The translations under genes and the position numbers were made by a program. Source: Morinoia aosen (lineage: Eukaryota > Arthropoda > Malacostraca > Amphipoda > Talitridae). Taken from it: a DNA stretch of 64,000 bases. Location: the NCBI GenBank assembly GCA_030386875.1, contig CM059577.1, positions 21,711,038-21,775,037 of the forward strand, given 5' to 3'. A model generated the notes under the pieces. That model worked only from the letters and a program-made list of their open reading frames with translations. It searched no databases and was not told the origin of the DNA. This document shows, one piece after another, positions 21,701 through 32,350 of the stretch. Numbering within the stretch: the stretch's first letter is position 1; each line of letters opens with the position of its first letter.

Positions 21701-22117
21701 TTCAGATATATTGAGCAGAGCGTCTTGAGTGCTAGTATTTCTTCTATAGGCATATTGATTTTGGTGGAGTAAATTTGACTCGTCCAGGTGAAATGACAGT
21801 TGATTTGTCACCACTTTCTCCAGTAGTTTGGACATGACAGGCAAAAGACTGATGGGCCTGTAGTTTGATGCTGTATTTAGGTCACCACTTTTGTGCAACG
21901 GTCTAATAATGGAGTGTTTCCATTGGTTTGGAAACGTATTGGTTACTATTGATGTATTAATTATCAGACGAATCCATGGTGCTGTAACAGGGAAACTATC
22001 TTTGATATATTGAAGACTGATACCATCATGTCCAACTGCCTTTGTGTTTTTTAGTGAGTATAAGATGTTTCGTAACTCTGGTAAATCGACAGGGCGTGGT
22101 CTCCACGCCCTGAACAA
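18765..22117 (-). mobile_element. LINE copy B (CR1/L2-like non-LTR retrotransposon, 5'-truncated)
   Basis: Reverse orientation. The 3' tail lies at 18765-18790 (A-rich on this strand), with a perfect 8-bp stem-loop (GATGGTAC/GTACCATC, about 18791-18810). A 1.8-kb microsatellite-rich 3' UTR reaches 20560, then comes the RT ORF. The element stops near the first codons of the ORF at a GC palindrome, so the endonuclease and upstream parts are missing. Confidence 0.85.
20561..22117 (-). CDS. Non-LTR retrotransposon reverse transcriptase (partial ORF2)
   Basis: A 518-codon open frame. RT motifs in order: NYRPISLLP (about residues 85-93), LDLSKAFDSV (156-165), GVPQGSILGPLLF (210-222) and the catalytic YADD (241-244). 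A thumb and C-terminal region typical of CR1/L2/Jockey-type elements follows (SRIDYCSLVWG, LLWNKLPLSIK). The protein would copy element RNA by target-primed reverse transcription in the nucleus. The APE-type endonuclease expected upstream is absent, and the first about ten codons read through a GC palindrome at 22091-22111. The ORF is therefore 5'-truncated and the ATG is probably not original. The frame has no stops or shifts, which fits a young copy. Two other copies of its C-terminal region lie at 15998-16462 and 12940-13680. Confidence 0.9.
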   Translation of the reverse strand: MFRAWRPRPVDLPELRNILYSLKNTKAVGHDGISLQYIKDSFPVTAPWIRLIINTSIVTNTFPNQWKHSIIRPLHKSGDLNTASNYRPISLLPVMSKLLEKVVTNQLSFHLDESNLLHQNQYAYRRNTSTQDALLNISEKIYSDIDQKNVTLLLLLDLSKAFDSVQHERLLRKILNLGIDTQWFESYLSNRSHAVRIENKLSPFIQNNFGVPQGSILGPLLFSIFINDFPPMPSNTRISMYADDVQIAITSSVSEIPQTQIKAETLLTSLKSWYDRNGLKLNANKTQCIIFGSKDAIKKTSDLTLAVGNDKINASEKVKNLGIWFDRNMSFKSHVETTCNKIYGTLMFFHRIKSMLDEKSRLLAIQSLVLSRIDYCSLVWGDLPQYLQRDLQKCMNFAAKVVCNGNFKRRDHVTPLLNKLGWIPIQERLLMQKAQYVFSSLYLPQSNAEIVRFHPPTVTNQKPNRNNNVLVNYRSSHLGQKALSISGALLWNKLPLSIKVPQRPREFKAKITRHLVSQ

Positions 22118-22599
22118 ACACGTTCTTTCGTAACGAAGCTTTACGTTAATGTATCATAGGAAATAGGAAGTGTCGTGAGATAATTAGAATGGATTAAGCT
22201 TTACAATTAATAAACAAGTAATTTATGTAGAATGAATAAGACTCTAGGCCTCTAAGGAAGGAGTTAAATGTACGAAGAGAAATATGGAGACATCAGGAAA
22301 TGATCCCCGGTACAGATGACGGTTGCGGAGCAGTGGGTACGAAGTCCGATGGTGGATGTTCGTAGAGGGGGGGGGGGGGCGAGGTTCGCTGGTTGATTTC
22401 GAATGATGCTGGCGGTTGGTGATGCTTGGCTCGAAGCATAGGTCGTAGAGTTCAGAAATGCTGTGCTTACTGACGAGAATGCATAATCCAAGGTCGGATC
22501 TTTTAAGAAGATGGTTGTTTGGCCGGACAACCCTTCATTTTAACGTTTATTTGAGCACGGTGAGGGTCCGTTACAGTAGAACTATGACAGTGTGCTAGT
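22118..22599. other. No gene seen; G13 run
   Basis: Unique sequence with a 13-G homopolymer at 22367-22379. Confidence 0.5.
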
Positions 22600-22832
22600 A
22601 GTCTAACAAAAGTTCTATACTAGGAGTACTAATTGACAAACCATCCGAGGTGTACAAATAGATAAGCCATACGAGGCATAATAATAATAGGCAAACTATA
22701 CGAGGTGTACAAATAGACAAGCTATCTGAGGTGTACAAAATAGATAGACCATACGAGGCATATTAATAGACAAAATATACGAGGCGTACTAATAGACAAA
22801 CCACACGTGGCTTGCCAATAGTCTAGCTCTGT
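22600..22832 (-). mobile_element. P-family copy 3 (minisatellite part)
   Basis: 26-bp ACGAGG units in the same orientation as copies 1 and 2, without the terminal TTGGAAATAAAC end. It abuts the start of LINE copy C. Confidence 0.75.
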
Positions 22833-24311
22833 CTCGTCATCTTGTGTCCCACTCGTCATCTCGTCATCTTGTGTCCCAAAAATAATTCTTAGTTACAGAA
22901 CACACAAAATAAGTACTGTCGAATCTCATTTGCCTGGTATCTCCATTGCTCAAAAATCTCCCTCTCTTATTGTTTTATAATACAAGATATCACACAACAG
23001 TTTTAAAGTATGCGTAGGTATTGTGATTTGATCGCCTATACGCTGCCATTTGCAAACATGCTTACTTGAATATGTGTGTACGTATATAGGTGTATGTGGG
23101 CATATGGGTGTGCATATGTGCACGTACACCTGTGTGCACTAGAGTAAATAAACCAGTCGAAGGTTGCATTTTATGTCATTTCTCTCCATTTCTGTGCAAG
23201 CATCAAACTAGACCGTCATGGTACCTATGTGTGTGTGTGTGTTTATCAATTGCAGACATTCTGCACCATATTACAAAGATAATGTGATTTTCTTTCTAAT
23301 ATGAAATTGTAAAGCAACCATGTAAAAAAAGCAATAAATTCGTTGTGTGATCATCCATTTATACTGCAGTATTACGCTTATAGTAATATGCTTATAATGA
23401 TGTGATACCTATGTTTGTTTATCAATTGCCGACAATTTGCGCCATATTTCAAAGATAATGTGATTTTTTTTCTAATATGAAACCTTTATAGGACATTAAT
23501 GTTTTCTTTCTTATTCACGTCCCACAATCGTTTTCATGTTTCAGACTTAGGTAGACTGTTTTGTGCCACTATTTTTAGTATGAAATTTTATAAAATTCAT
23601 GCCATAATAAAAGATATTTTCTCCGTTTCCCTCGATTGGAATTTCTGGTTTACACTGACTGGTTTACGCTGATATTCGCGCACATTCTTACTTGTATATA
23701 TGTGTATACGTGTGCACGCTATGCGTATGACACTAAATAGAATGCGTATGTATTGCCTCGATGCATAGAAATGCATTTGTGTATCCTTACGAGTTTGGTG
23801 TAAGTATGTGCGTGCATGTGTATGTGTATATATTTGCGTGTATATGTGCACACATGTGTGTACTAGACTGATAACTAGCATTTTACTAGAGATAATGGTC
23901 TTTTTTCTGTTCACTCTCAACTTGTAACATTACCTAACTCGTCATCTCTTTATTATTGTAAAGCATTCATGTAAAAACTATACATTTGTTGTGCGATCAT
24001 CCACTTTTTGTTTAAATAAAATGCTTATTAACTAATGACCGCTATGTTAAAATTGTTGGATTAGAAATACAAAACTTATAATCTTCTTGGTCCTCATGCT
24101 TATGTGTATGTGTATATATGTTATGTGTATGTGTGTATATGTACATGTATATATATGTATGAATATATATATGTATATATATACGGATGTATATTTATGT
24201 ATATATTTTTTTCATGCTTCCTTAAAATGACACTTTTGACCATTGGCCGAAACAAGCGATTCATGTATTATTTCCTGGCGTCAAGAATTGCGAAGTTTTA
24301 TGTCATGTACA
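22833..24311 (+). mobile_element. LINE copy C, 3' UTR, first part
   Basis: Plus orientation. It starts with the last codons of the LINE ORF (CTCGTCATCTTGTGTCCC, partly repeated three times). It then follows the 1.8-kb UTR seen in copy B, including the CA/TG/TA-rich segments. It is interrupted after GTCATGTACA by the Gypsy LTR and resumes at 35948. Confidence 0.85.
24308..24311. other. Target-site duplication TACA (left)
   Basis: Matches 35948-35951. Uninterrupted LINE copies read through this site as CATGTACATGTAAACTG, which confirms the pre-insertion sequence. Confidence 0.9.
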
Positions 24312-25753
24312 TGTATGAGTCGGGTTTTCTTCCGAACTCTAGAGTTATGAGTTTTCAAATTCTCCTTTCTGTTATTTGAGTTCTCCGATTATTTTGAATA
24401 AATCATGAATCGTTTAATAAGAATTAATAACGATAGCGATGCTGCCACCACCGGGCGAACCCGGAACTAAATTGGAGATTAATTACGTTAGTTTCCGATT
24501 GTCAATTGAGTACTTAGCTGGGTGGCGTTAGCGCGTATACGGGAGCTTTTACGACCACCCCTATTCAGATATATAAACTTTTGGTAACGTGCGTATTTCT
24601 TGGTAGCAATGGCGGCGGTTGGCGCGTGTTTCAGGCGCTAGTTTCTGAGAGAGATGAGAGGTAAGGGACGACTCCTGACGCGTTTTCTCATTTATTTGGC
24701 CAGACTGGAAGGACGGCACAAGTGCGGCGATTATGAAAGTTCCACATAAATACTCGAGGGTTAACCCCACATACTGACCTACTCAGGAGACAATATTGAC
24801 ATATGCTAACAAGGAATCGACAACTCGAGCTCAGGGAATATTTTGCATATATTCACTCACGATATCACCGGGTGTTTAGCAGACACCCTACTCCAACCAC
24901 TGAGCGTGTACAGACACTCGACACACGAGCCAACGAAACACGAGCCCGGGGGGTGTTCTGCAATCACCGAAAGGCTGAGCCAAGGTAAGCGTATAGCAAA
25001 CGCTTGAAATCATGCGCCCTCACACAAGTCAATGGATTTCGTCGAACACGGTCTCGAAATTCAACTATTGAAGATATGGGCTTTTACTATCAACTCAAAT
25101 TCCTAAGTATCCAAACCGGTTGTTCGTCGTACTCCCAAACTGAACTCTAGGACGTCCGTTCACGACCACGGCTCCCTACCCGCTCTCGACGACGGCTACT
25201 CGCGAAGTGTCCTCCGCTCGTCCGACACGACTCCGGCTCGGACAGTCCTCACCCCTCCCAAAGGGAAGGGGGGTCACCGCACGAGCCGGGCAGCGACGGG
25301 GCGAGAGGGTTCTGAGCTTCGCCTCCCTCCACCCAACCGGGGTGCGGCTGGGGGAGAGGGGTCGGGTCTCATGCCCCTGCCCGCCTCCCGCTACGGCACA
25401 TTAAATAAAGGTCGACCGTGACAGCACGCTAGCCGTCGTTTTATATATATTTCCAAGAACTTATAGTGCCCTTGACCAATCTACGTGGTCGCGCTCTACG
25501 AGTCCTGCGTCGTCTTTATGACGGAGTGACCGCCGCAGCCCAAGCACATCCAATTATTAAATTTACTATGGCAGTCTTTCGTAGTGAGAACGTCTCTCTT
25601 ATATCTTTCCCAAGACCATAGCACGAAAGCCGGTCGTTATTTTATGACCCGTGTAATCTGAGATCCAGCCTTATGATAAAATATATTCTTTTCGCTCAGC
25701 AATGCCAACGATAAAGCTGGGATGAATCTGACTTCGTACCCTGACTTTATACA
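24312..25753 (-). repeat. 3' LTR of the Gypsy element
   Basis: 1442 bp, starts TGTATGAGTC and ends TTTATACA (plus-strand reading). The one visible difference from the other LTR is C at 25157 against T there. Confidence 0.95.
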
Positions 25754-25763
25754 CCCTTTCCCC
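25754..25763 (-). other. Polypurine tract of the Gypsy element
   Basis: GGGGAAAGGG on the minus strand directly upstream of the 3' LTR, the expected plus-strand DNA primer. Confidence 0.8.
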
Positions 25764-25924
25764 ACTACGCAAAGAAAAAAAAATTATGTAATAATTTCTT
25801 TTTTCTTCTCTATGTCTTGGCCCCAGTGCATTTCTTACCCGACTGGCGAACACTGATACCACCTGACATCGAATCACAATGCAACACAATACAACATGAC
25901 ATCCATTACAATATCACAAAAAAA

Positions 25925-26431
25925 CTAGGACGGCGACCACAACTCGCTCGCCCGTGCATCACAATTTAATATAATATTGGCCTCCCACGGGACTGGGGAG
26001 GCGAGCTCTTCCGTCCCGAGATCTTCGGCTTCTGTTCCAGGGGAATTCCTTCCTAGGCTTGTATGATGATGAGGAATTCCTCCCCCCCGCAGTGTCTCTT
26101 TCCAGATATAATAGGGGAAGACCGAAACCGATGAGATTCGCGTGTTCGCGGTCCTGGCCTCGATCTCTCCGTCGTTTCGTGGCACCACTAAATGTTGCAG
26201 CAAGTTGCTGAGAGTCGCCTCGGTTAGGCGTTCGTCTGGCTTCGGGACGAAGTGGACAATGAGCGCTCGACCCTCCAGGGTCGCGGCCGCCCGCCCCCAG
26301 TCCGTCTCGGCCGAGACGGTCGCCAGACTCCCGTCTGGTAGCCACAGCGACGTCTCGTAGTTGCGCGCTGCGACGTATGTCCCGAGCTGGCGCACCACTT
26401 CGCTTGGCCTCCGTCTCCGCCCTCGGTGCAT
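25925..26431 (-). CDS. Unassigned ORF in env position of the Gypsy element
   Basis: 168 codons from an ATG (26429-26431), on the retroelement coding strand between the spacer and the 3' LTR, where errantiviruses keep env. I recognise no domain. There is no signal peptide, transmembrane helix or furin-like site, so it does not look like an envelope protein. The N-terminus is arginine-rich. The middle contains LPDGSLATVSAETDW and an LIVHFVP strand, with normal amino-acid balance. An overlapping frame (25959-26597, 212 codons) looks less protein-like (Arg/Ser-rich). Expression would need a spliced or internal transcript. It could be an accessory protein or a decayed captured sequence. Confidence 0.4.
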   Translation of the reverse strand: MHRGRRRRPSEVVRQLGTYVAARNYETSLWLPDGSLATVSAETDWGRAAATLEGRALIVHFVPKPDERLTEATLSNLLQHLVVPRNDGEIEARTANTRISSVSVFPYYIWKETLRGGGIPHHHTSLGRNSPGTEAEDLGTEELASPVPWEANIILNCDARASELWSPS

Positions 26432-26627
26432 GTACGTCGCCGTTTCCTACGGCACACGGTCGGGCATTAATTTTGTTACATGGGTTAGACATCAATATAG
26501 AGCCTATTTTCAAAAATTTTTCTTTTCTTCGCCTCATAATAAGCGCGTATGTTACATGATGACTGATATATGATTTTGGGATTCGTGAACCTAACAAGTC
26601 CTAGCAGACTTGAATGACTAAGTCTCC

Positions 26628-26725
26628 ACACTCCTGCACACTATACAGCACATACTCCTGCACACGTTACAGCACATACTCCTGCACACGTTACAGCACA
26701 TACTCCTGCACACGACATAGCACCC
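26628..26725. repeat. 24-bp tandem repeat in Gypsy spacer
   Basis: Four units of ACTCCTGCACACGTTACAGC plus ACAT, with the last diverged. Confidence 0.85.
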
Positions 26726-28679
26726 ACTCTGACAACACACGCACATTCTTTTATTCTTTGTGGTGCAGGTCCTTATGATTAAATGATGGATGAATTTTCC
26801 TGATTCCTATTCTTTCCGTGTCAGCTGACTGTTTTTTTTCCGTTATTGAATGGCATTTGCTAATCTCTCGTGAAAAGCAGCCTAGATTTTCGTATCGTTT
26901 GCAATACTCAGGCGTCCCTTGTTTGCAATATATTTTATGTACCAGTCGCACACGACTTATCTTTTTTTTTTTTTCTTCAAATCTCATGGTATCGGTAACC
27001 GCTGCGATGCCTCAAGCATTGCGCACATGCCTCTGGATGGCCCATCAATCCCTCTCAGTCATGCTTCACGCCGTATCACTCCAACGCTCATTAGCAGACC
27101 AGGCATTCATAACGCTCTCCACAGTTCACGCACGTGTTACTTACGCGCAGGGGTATTCCCGATCTTACCATTTCCGAATGCCTCTCCGTCTTTCTTACGC
27201 GACCGCAGTTCCGGTCCGTCTCCGTTGGAGGCCGCTGTGGTGCTGGTTTATGCACCGCGCACACGCCTGCACCTCGCTCGCTGTCGCCTTCCTGAAAATC
27301 TTCAAAATAACCTTAGTACATTTATCATTAAATATTTCAGCTCTAGCGTCGGTTTGGTGCTGTTCACGCTCTGATTTCTCAGCACAGGAGCCGTCCATCT
27401 CTGTTATCTATATTCTTTTTGCTCATCTCTATTTATTTTTTCTCTCATCTATCTCGTAATTAGCATCGCACCCGAATCTCTGTGCGCTTCTCTCTGTTCA
27501 GACTGCCTTCTCCAATCTCCGGCGTGACGCCGCTCATATTACATGTGTGCCAGCGTGGAACGCATCTCAAGTTTTATGGTCCGTCTGTGGCTGTATTGTC
27601 TCGTGGCTTACGCCTCGAGTCTCTGCCTCGCAAGTGCTCGTCCAGCCTGCCTTCCCACTAACTACGTTATTATTAAAGAGCAGTATTTGCTGCTTATCCT
27701 ATGTCCGTAATGGGAGTTGATTAAATATAGTGTATCGGTATAAGTTCTGCACAGCTCTCAGGGGTTCTGCTATTCGAGCCGTTATTATTGGTCTCTAATC
27801 AATTCCGGCTCAGGTTTCTTTCTTCGAAATGGAGCAAGACTCATCCCCAGATAATTTCAACTCGCCGTCTCTCTTCTGAGCGACTGCATTGTGCCTATTG
27901 GTCTTTGTCTTAAACATCATTTGAAGCAATAAAATTTTTAAATTTTTCCTCCCCTCCGACGATACAGTAAAATTCCTTTACAAGGAATTTTTCACCCTAA
28001 ACAGCACAATGCACAATAAGGATAACTCTACTTCCCATCCCAGTTGCGGAATTTGCAAATCTACACCTGAAAGGCAATGGTTTATTAGTGCGTATAACTA
28101 GTTATTTCTCAGGCTACTCAAAAAAAAAACTTCGTCCTCTCAGTTGTAACCTACTAGTTATGAGAGGACTAAAGAGCCGTACCCACTCTTGGCCGTATTC
28201 TGTGCAGGAACCTCTGCTGCGGCTGTGCTATACTTATATTTTAATACTGTCTAATTATATCTCTGCCTAGACGGCTAGTTTCCTTCGAAATCCCTCTTCG
28301 TTCCTTATACATCTCAAACAACTGACCAGCAATCAAATTCCTATTTCGATGTGAAGTCATTATATCTAAGTTTTAATCTCGTCATTCAAAACTGCGCAGC
28401 CAGCACGATACACTTTTCCTAGTGCGTTATCATAATTTGTATGCCGCGTCTCTACTCGTATTTCCCGGCCGGGACTGAGTTCCTTTATGCCTCTTTCGAT
28501 TTTATGACTCTCATCCTGTGTCCCGCTCTCAAGCTCTGAGCACAGTCGCTCGTGCTGGCTGCTAGCATTCCTAAAAGTTATTTGCCTAGCAGTCGACTAC
28601 TCAGAAATTTTCCTGCCAACCTAGTTGTTTCTAAGCTATTCTGTAAAGGAATTAAATTAGTGCTTATATACTACTTATT

Positions 28680-28840
28680 TTGCTAGGTTTAATCTGAAAA
28701 GAAAATTAGATTATTCAGCTTATCTACCTACTTATTTACTAGGTTAAATCTGAAAAGAAAATTAGATTATTCAGCTTATCTACCTACTTATTTACTAGGT
28801 TAAATCTGAAAAGAAAATTAGATTATTCAGCTTATCTACC
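28680..28840. repeat. 56-bp tandem repeat in Gypsy spacer
   Basis: Three units; AATCTGAAAAGAAAATTAGA recurs at 28691, 28747 and 28803. The second and third are identical over most of their length. Confidence 0.9.
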
Positions 28841-28892
28841 TCTCTACTTGTTACATAGTAGTTTTGCTCATGTTATCTTCTCTTCTACTCCT

Positions 28893-31800
28893 CTACTCTT
28901 CTACGGGACCGGCGGATCTTAGAGCGTAAGGACGTCTAGCTGCCGGGGTGGGTAGGGGTGAGGGTGCTTCAGGCCTTGTTACATAGATGTCGTCATCGCT
29001 GCTCTCCGAATCGCTATCTTCGTGCAGTTCCTTGGTGACGTGCTCGACGCTCCTCCCCTTGCCGCTGGGACGCTCGTCTCGTATTACGAGAGCCTCCTCT
29101 GGTTTAAATGACGCGGGCTTCAGTCGATTTCTGTGTACCGTTATCTCCTGCCGGCAGCCGTGGACTTGTCGTATTACGACGTTCATCGGTGTTGGAAGGG
29201 CCTGAACCCTGTACGGGCCTAACCAATTAGGTCGGAATTTCCCCATCGCCTTGTTCCTTCCTGCTGTATTCCGTAGGAATACACAATCGCCGACTCTAAG
29301 TTCCTTATCTCTCACGCGCTGATATCTCACATTTTTGTCATGTGCACTTCGGCTTGCTGACATCGCGTTTTCGAACGCAATTTGCAATCTGGCAAAAGCG
29401 GCGTGAGGAAAGTTCTCCTCTACAGCATAGTTTAGTATCCTGGGCTGCAGAATATCGGACAGTGGCAAAGGAGCGTCGCGTCCATGGAACAAGAAGTACG
29501 GTGTGCTGTCTACCGAGGCATGATACGAACAGTTTAGGGCGAGCGTGGCGAAAGGTAGCTGCTCGTCCCATGATGTGAGATCCTTCTCTACTGTTGTGGC
29601 CAACGTTGTCTTTATTAACTTGTTGAAGGCTTCCGTCATACCGTTACTGGCTGGATGGAAGGCCGTGGTGAAATGCAACTTGGACTTTAAAATGCGGCAC
29701 ATTTCTTGGAAATTTTGGGCGGTAAACTCCGTACCTCGATCTGACACGATGTGTTCCGGACAGCCGTACCTGCATACATAGTCCATGAATGCTCGCGCCA
29801 CTGTTTCGCTCTTCTTATCGCGCAATGGGTACGCCTGCACGTGTCTCGAGAAATGGCACACGATCGTCAGAATATATCTATGTCCGGCGTGTGACTGTGT
29901 CAGCTCTCCAATGAGATCAATCCCCACTCTTTCTAATGGTCGTGAGACTGGCGGTAATTCGCCTATTTTTGTTTTGAGGCCCCCGTGGGGACTTCGTTTC
30001 TGACACGTCGTGCAATTTTTCACGTGCTCTTGCACGTGTCGTGCCATATTTGGCCAAAAGAATAATTCTCTAGCACGGTGGAGGGTCTTTTTCGCCCCAA
30101 AATGTCCGGAAATTCGCGTATCGTGCGACATTATTAACGCGGGCTTTATTAGGGATTCAGGAATCACTGCACGTTTGTAAATGTCTCCACTGTCTTTCAC
30201 TTCCAGGTAGAAAAGGCAATTTTTGTCCAGCACGAAATCCTTATACTGGCTCGGATCTGTCACCATTTCGCCCTTACCTTCCAATGCGTTGATGACCTTG
30301 GCCCAGTGCTGTGCTTTGCGCTGCTCCATACTTACCTTTTCCGCACAGAAAACTTCGTACGGGTCCAGCGCTTCCGTCACGGTCGGGCGGACGGCTGCCA
30401 CTCCGCGTGAGAGCGTGTCTGGAATCACATTCTCCTTGCCGGGTCTATACGAAATTTCATATTCGAACTGCGACAGTAGCACTGCCCAGCGGGCGATCCG
30501 TGGAACGGTAGCTTTGTATTGGAACAAATATCGCAGCGGCTGATGGTCTGTTAGGATCTGAAACTTCCGACCGTAGAGGTATCGAGCAAAATGGCGGACG
30601 TTTTCCACAATAGCTAAAGCTTCTCTTTCCGTGGTAGAATAGCGGGTCTCCGCCGGTGTAAATTTCCGTGAATAGTATGCTATCGGGTGATCCAGGCCGT
30701 CCTTTTCTTGCGTCAGTACTCCTCCCAGAGCGACATCACTGGCGTCGGTATGCAGCCTGAACGGTCGCTCGAAATTTGGGTAACCCAACACCGGCGCTTC
30801 AGCTAGAGCCGATTTGAGCGCGTCGAATGCGGCCTGATGTTCGTTCGTCCACACAAACTTGGCACACTTCTTAGTCAATGCCGTCAAAAGTGCGACTCGT
30901 TCCGAGAAATTTGGTATGTGTCTTCGATAGTAGCCTGCCATTCCCAAAATTCTTCGTACATCTTTCGGTTTTTTCGGTGGTAACAACTCGCGAATGGCCG
31001 TGATTTTCCTTTGGTCAACTTGAATTCCGTCCTTCGAGACAACATGACCTAAATATTCGATGGAGGGTTTTGCAAAGCTGCACTTTTTCAATGACATTTT
31101 TAAACCGGACTTCTGGAGGAGAGCGAGAACTTCTTCCAAATGAGCGATGTGATCCTCAAACGTCTTCGAAAATACCACTACGTCGTCTATGAAAACGTAG
31201 CTCGTTTTTCCAATCACTGGTTCTAACACTCGATTGACCAAACGCTGGAATGTGGCCGGAGCTGTAGTCAATCCGAATGGCATCCTCTTGAATCTGTACT
31301 GAGCCGACTCAGTAGCAAATGCTGTCTTGTCGCGGTCTGCTTCCGCGACCGGAATCTGCCAGTAGCCCGATTTCAAATCAATTGCTGAGAAGTAGCATGC
31401 GCCTCCAAGGGACTCCAAAATTTGCTCGATGCGTGGCATTGGATATTTGTCTGCGAGCGTGACTTCATTAATTCGTCGAAAATCAACACAGAATCTATGC
31501 GTGCCGTCCTTCTTTTTGATGAGGAGCACTGGAGATGCCCACGCGCTCGCTGATGGCTCAATTACGTCCATCGTTAGCATATTCTGCACTTGTTCTTCGA
31601 TTGCTGCGCGCGTTGCCTGGGGTAGAGGCCATTGTTTCGTAGCAATTGGCGCCGCGTTCCTGGTGTCAATTCGATGTGGGAGCAAGTCACATCGTCCTAA
31701 ATCTTGCTCGTGCTGAGAAATGGCTGGCGCATACTTACCGATGAGCGCTAACAAACTCTCACGCTGCTGCGTGTGCAGATGCTCTAGGCTTGGTACTTCC

Positions 31801-32303
31801 GCCTCGGGTAGCTCGTCGGTTATACCATACTCACCATCGTCACTGCTCACTGTTGGTAGCACCGCCGCGACCTCAGACTGTCGCATACTTACCCTTTTTC
31901 TTTGTCTGATCAAATTGATCGACTCTCCGGCATACTTACCGTCCTTAAATGCATATGAATGACCGTTCACTATCACTCTACTACCATATCTACTGGTCAT
32001 GTCCAGCGTCACCTTACCTATGCGCTGGAGTAAATCGAGCCCTACTAGTATGTCTCCTGGATAATTTCCGACCTGCGCTACAACCGTGTCGTGCACATAC
32101 GTTTTACCTCCTATCTTAATGTTCAGCGCGATTCTGCCCCGCACATCTATTTCTGCGCCACTTACTGTACTTAACTTTAGCTTGGCCGTCTTTATTCTTA
32201 CTGTACCTGATCCTGCCGACACAATTTGTTCAGCCGTTTCCGGCCTTATTAGACAGCACACCGATCCGGTGTCCAGGAATGCTTCGCAGTCTTGTTCATT
32301 CAC
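28893..32303 (-). CDS. pol: Gypsy Pol polyprotein (protease, RT, RNase H, integrase)
   Basis: 1136 codons. Residues count from the GTG at 32303; the frame is open upstream to 32363, so it is entered by frameshifting from gag. Protease: LDTGS (10-14). RT: fingers from about 225, catalytic F-I-D-D (371-374) in a YVFIDDVVVFS strand. RNase H: TDAS (about 519), the Glu in TEREAL, and TDHQPL (585-590). Integrase: H-H-C-C zinc domain (about 733-768), then the D-D-E core with GIDLIG (about 796), SDRGTEF (about 855) and NGMTEAFNK (about 891). A GPY module follows (1029-1031, ending HRNRLKP). The C-terminus has an acidic run (1096-1105, ED-S-D-S-E-S-S-D-D-D) and a basic proline-rich tail; no chromodomain is evident. 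All catalytic residues are present and there is no stop or shift, so the copy may be functional. It belongs to the Gypsy/Metaviridae group. Confidence 0.95.
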   Translation of the reverse strand: MNEQDCEAFLDTGSVCCLIRPETAEQIVSAGSGTVRIKTAKLKLSTVSGAEIDVRGRIALNIKIGGKTYVHDTVVAQVGNYPGDILVGLDLLQRIGKVTLDMTSRYGSRVIVNGHSYAFKDGKYAGESINLIRQRKRVSMRQSEVAAVLPTVSSDDGEYGITDELPEAEVPSLEHLHTQQRESLLALIGKYAPAISQHEQDLGRCDLLPHRIDTRNAAPIATKQWPLPQATRAAIEEQVQNMLTMDVIEPSASAWASPVLLIKKKDGTHRFCVDFRRINEVTLADKYPMPRIEQILESLGGACYFSAIDLKSGYWQIPVAEADRDKTAFATESAQYRFKRMPFGLTTAPATFQRLVNRVLEPVIGKTSYVFIDDVVVFSKTFEDHIAHLEEVLALLQKSGLKMSLKKCSFAKPSIEYLGHVVSKDGIQVDQRKITAIRELLPPKKPKDVRRILGMAGYYRRHIPNFSERVALLTALTKKCAKFVWTNEHQAAFDALKSALAEAPVLGYPNFERPFRLHTDASDVALGGVLTQEKDGLDHPIAYYSRKFTPAETRYSTTEREALAIVENVRHFARYLYGRKFQILTDHQPLRYLFQYKATVPRIARWAVLLSQFEYEISYRPGKENVIPDTLSRGVAAVRPTVTEALDPYEVFCAEKVSMEQRKAQHWAKVINALEGKGEMVTDPSQYKDFVLDKNCLFYLEVKDSGDIYKRAVIPESLIKPALIMSHDTRISGHFGAKKTLHRARELFFWPNMARHVQEHVKNCTTCQKRSPHGGLKTKIGELPPVSRPLERVGIDLIGELTQSHAGHRYILTIVCHFSRHVQAYPLRDKKSETVARAFMDYVCRYGCPEHIVSDRGTEFTAQNFQEMCRILKSKLHFTTAFHPASNGMTEAFNKLIKTTLATTVEKDLTSWDEQLPFATLALNCSYHASVDSTPYFLFHGRDAPLPLSDILQPRILNYAVEENFPHAAFARLQIAFENAMSASRSAHDKNVRYQRVRDKELRVGDCVFLRNTAGRNKAMGKFRPNWLGPYRVQALPTPMNVVIRQVHGCRQEITVHRNRLKPASFKPEEALVIRDERPSGKGRSVEHVTKELHEDSDSESSDDDIYVTRPEAPSPLPTPAARRPYALRSAGPVEE

Positions 32304-32350
32304 TTTTATTTTTATGATCGGCTTTGTCTCGTGTGCATCGGCAGGCGGGG

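Larger units (their letters stand above)
26432..28892. other. Non-coding spacer of the Gypsy element
   Basis: About 2.4 kb between pol and the env-position ORF with no long sense frame. It carries four 24-bp tandem units (26628-26725) and three 56-bp units (about 28680-28840). Two overlapping plus-strand (antisense) frames at 26818-27459 (213 codons) and 26919-27374 (151 codons) are present but unrecognised. Confidence 0.6.

Noticed and set aside
25925..26431. Retroviral envelope gene
   Set aside because: The position fits, but no signal peptide, hydrophobic fusion segment, transmembrane anchor or glycosylation pattern is seen.
26818..27459. Antisense 213-codon frame in the Gypsy spacer as a gene
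   Set aside because: Overlaps a 151-codon frame in another phase, starts with a phenylalanine-rich poly-T translation, and has no domain. Kept only as an observation.
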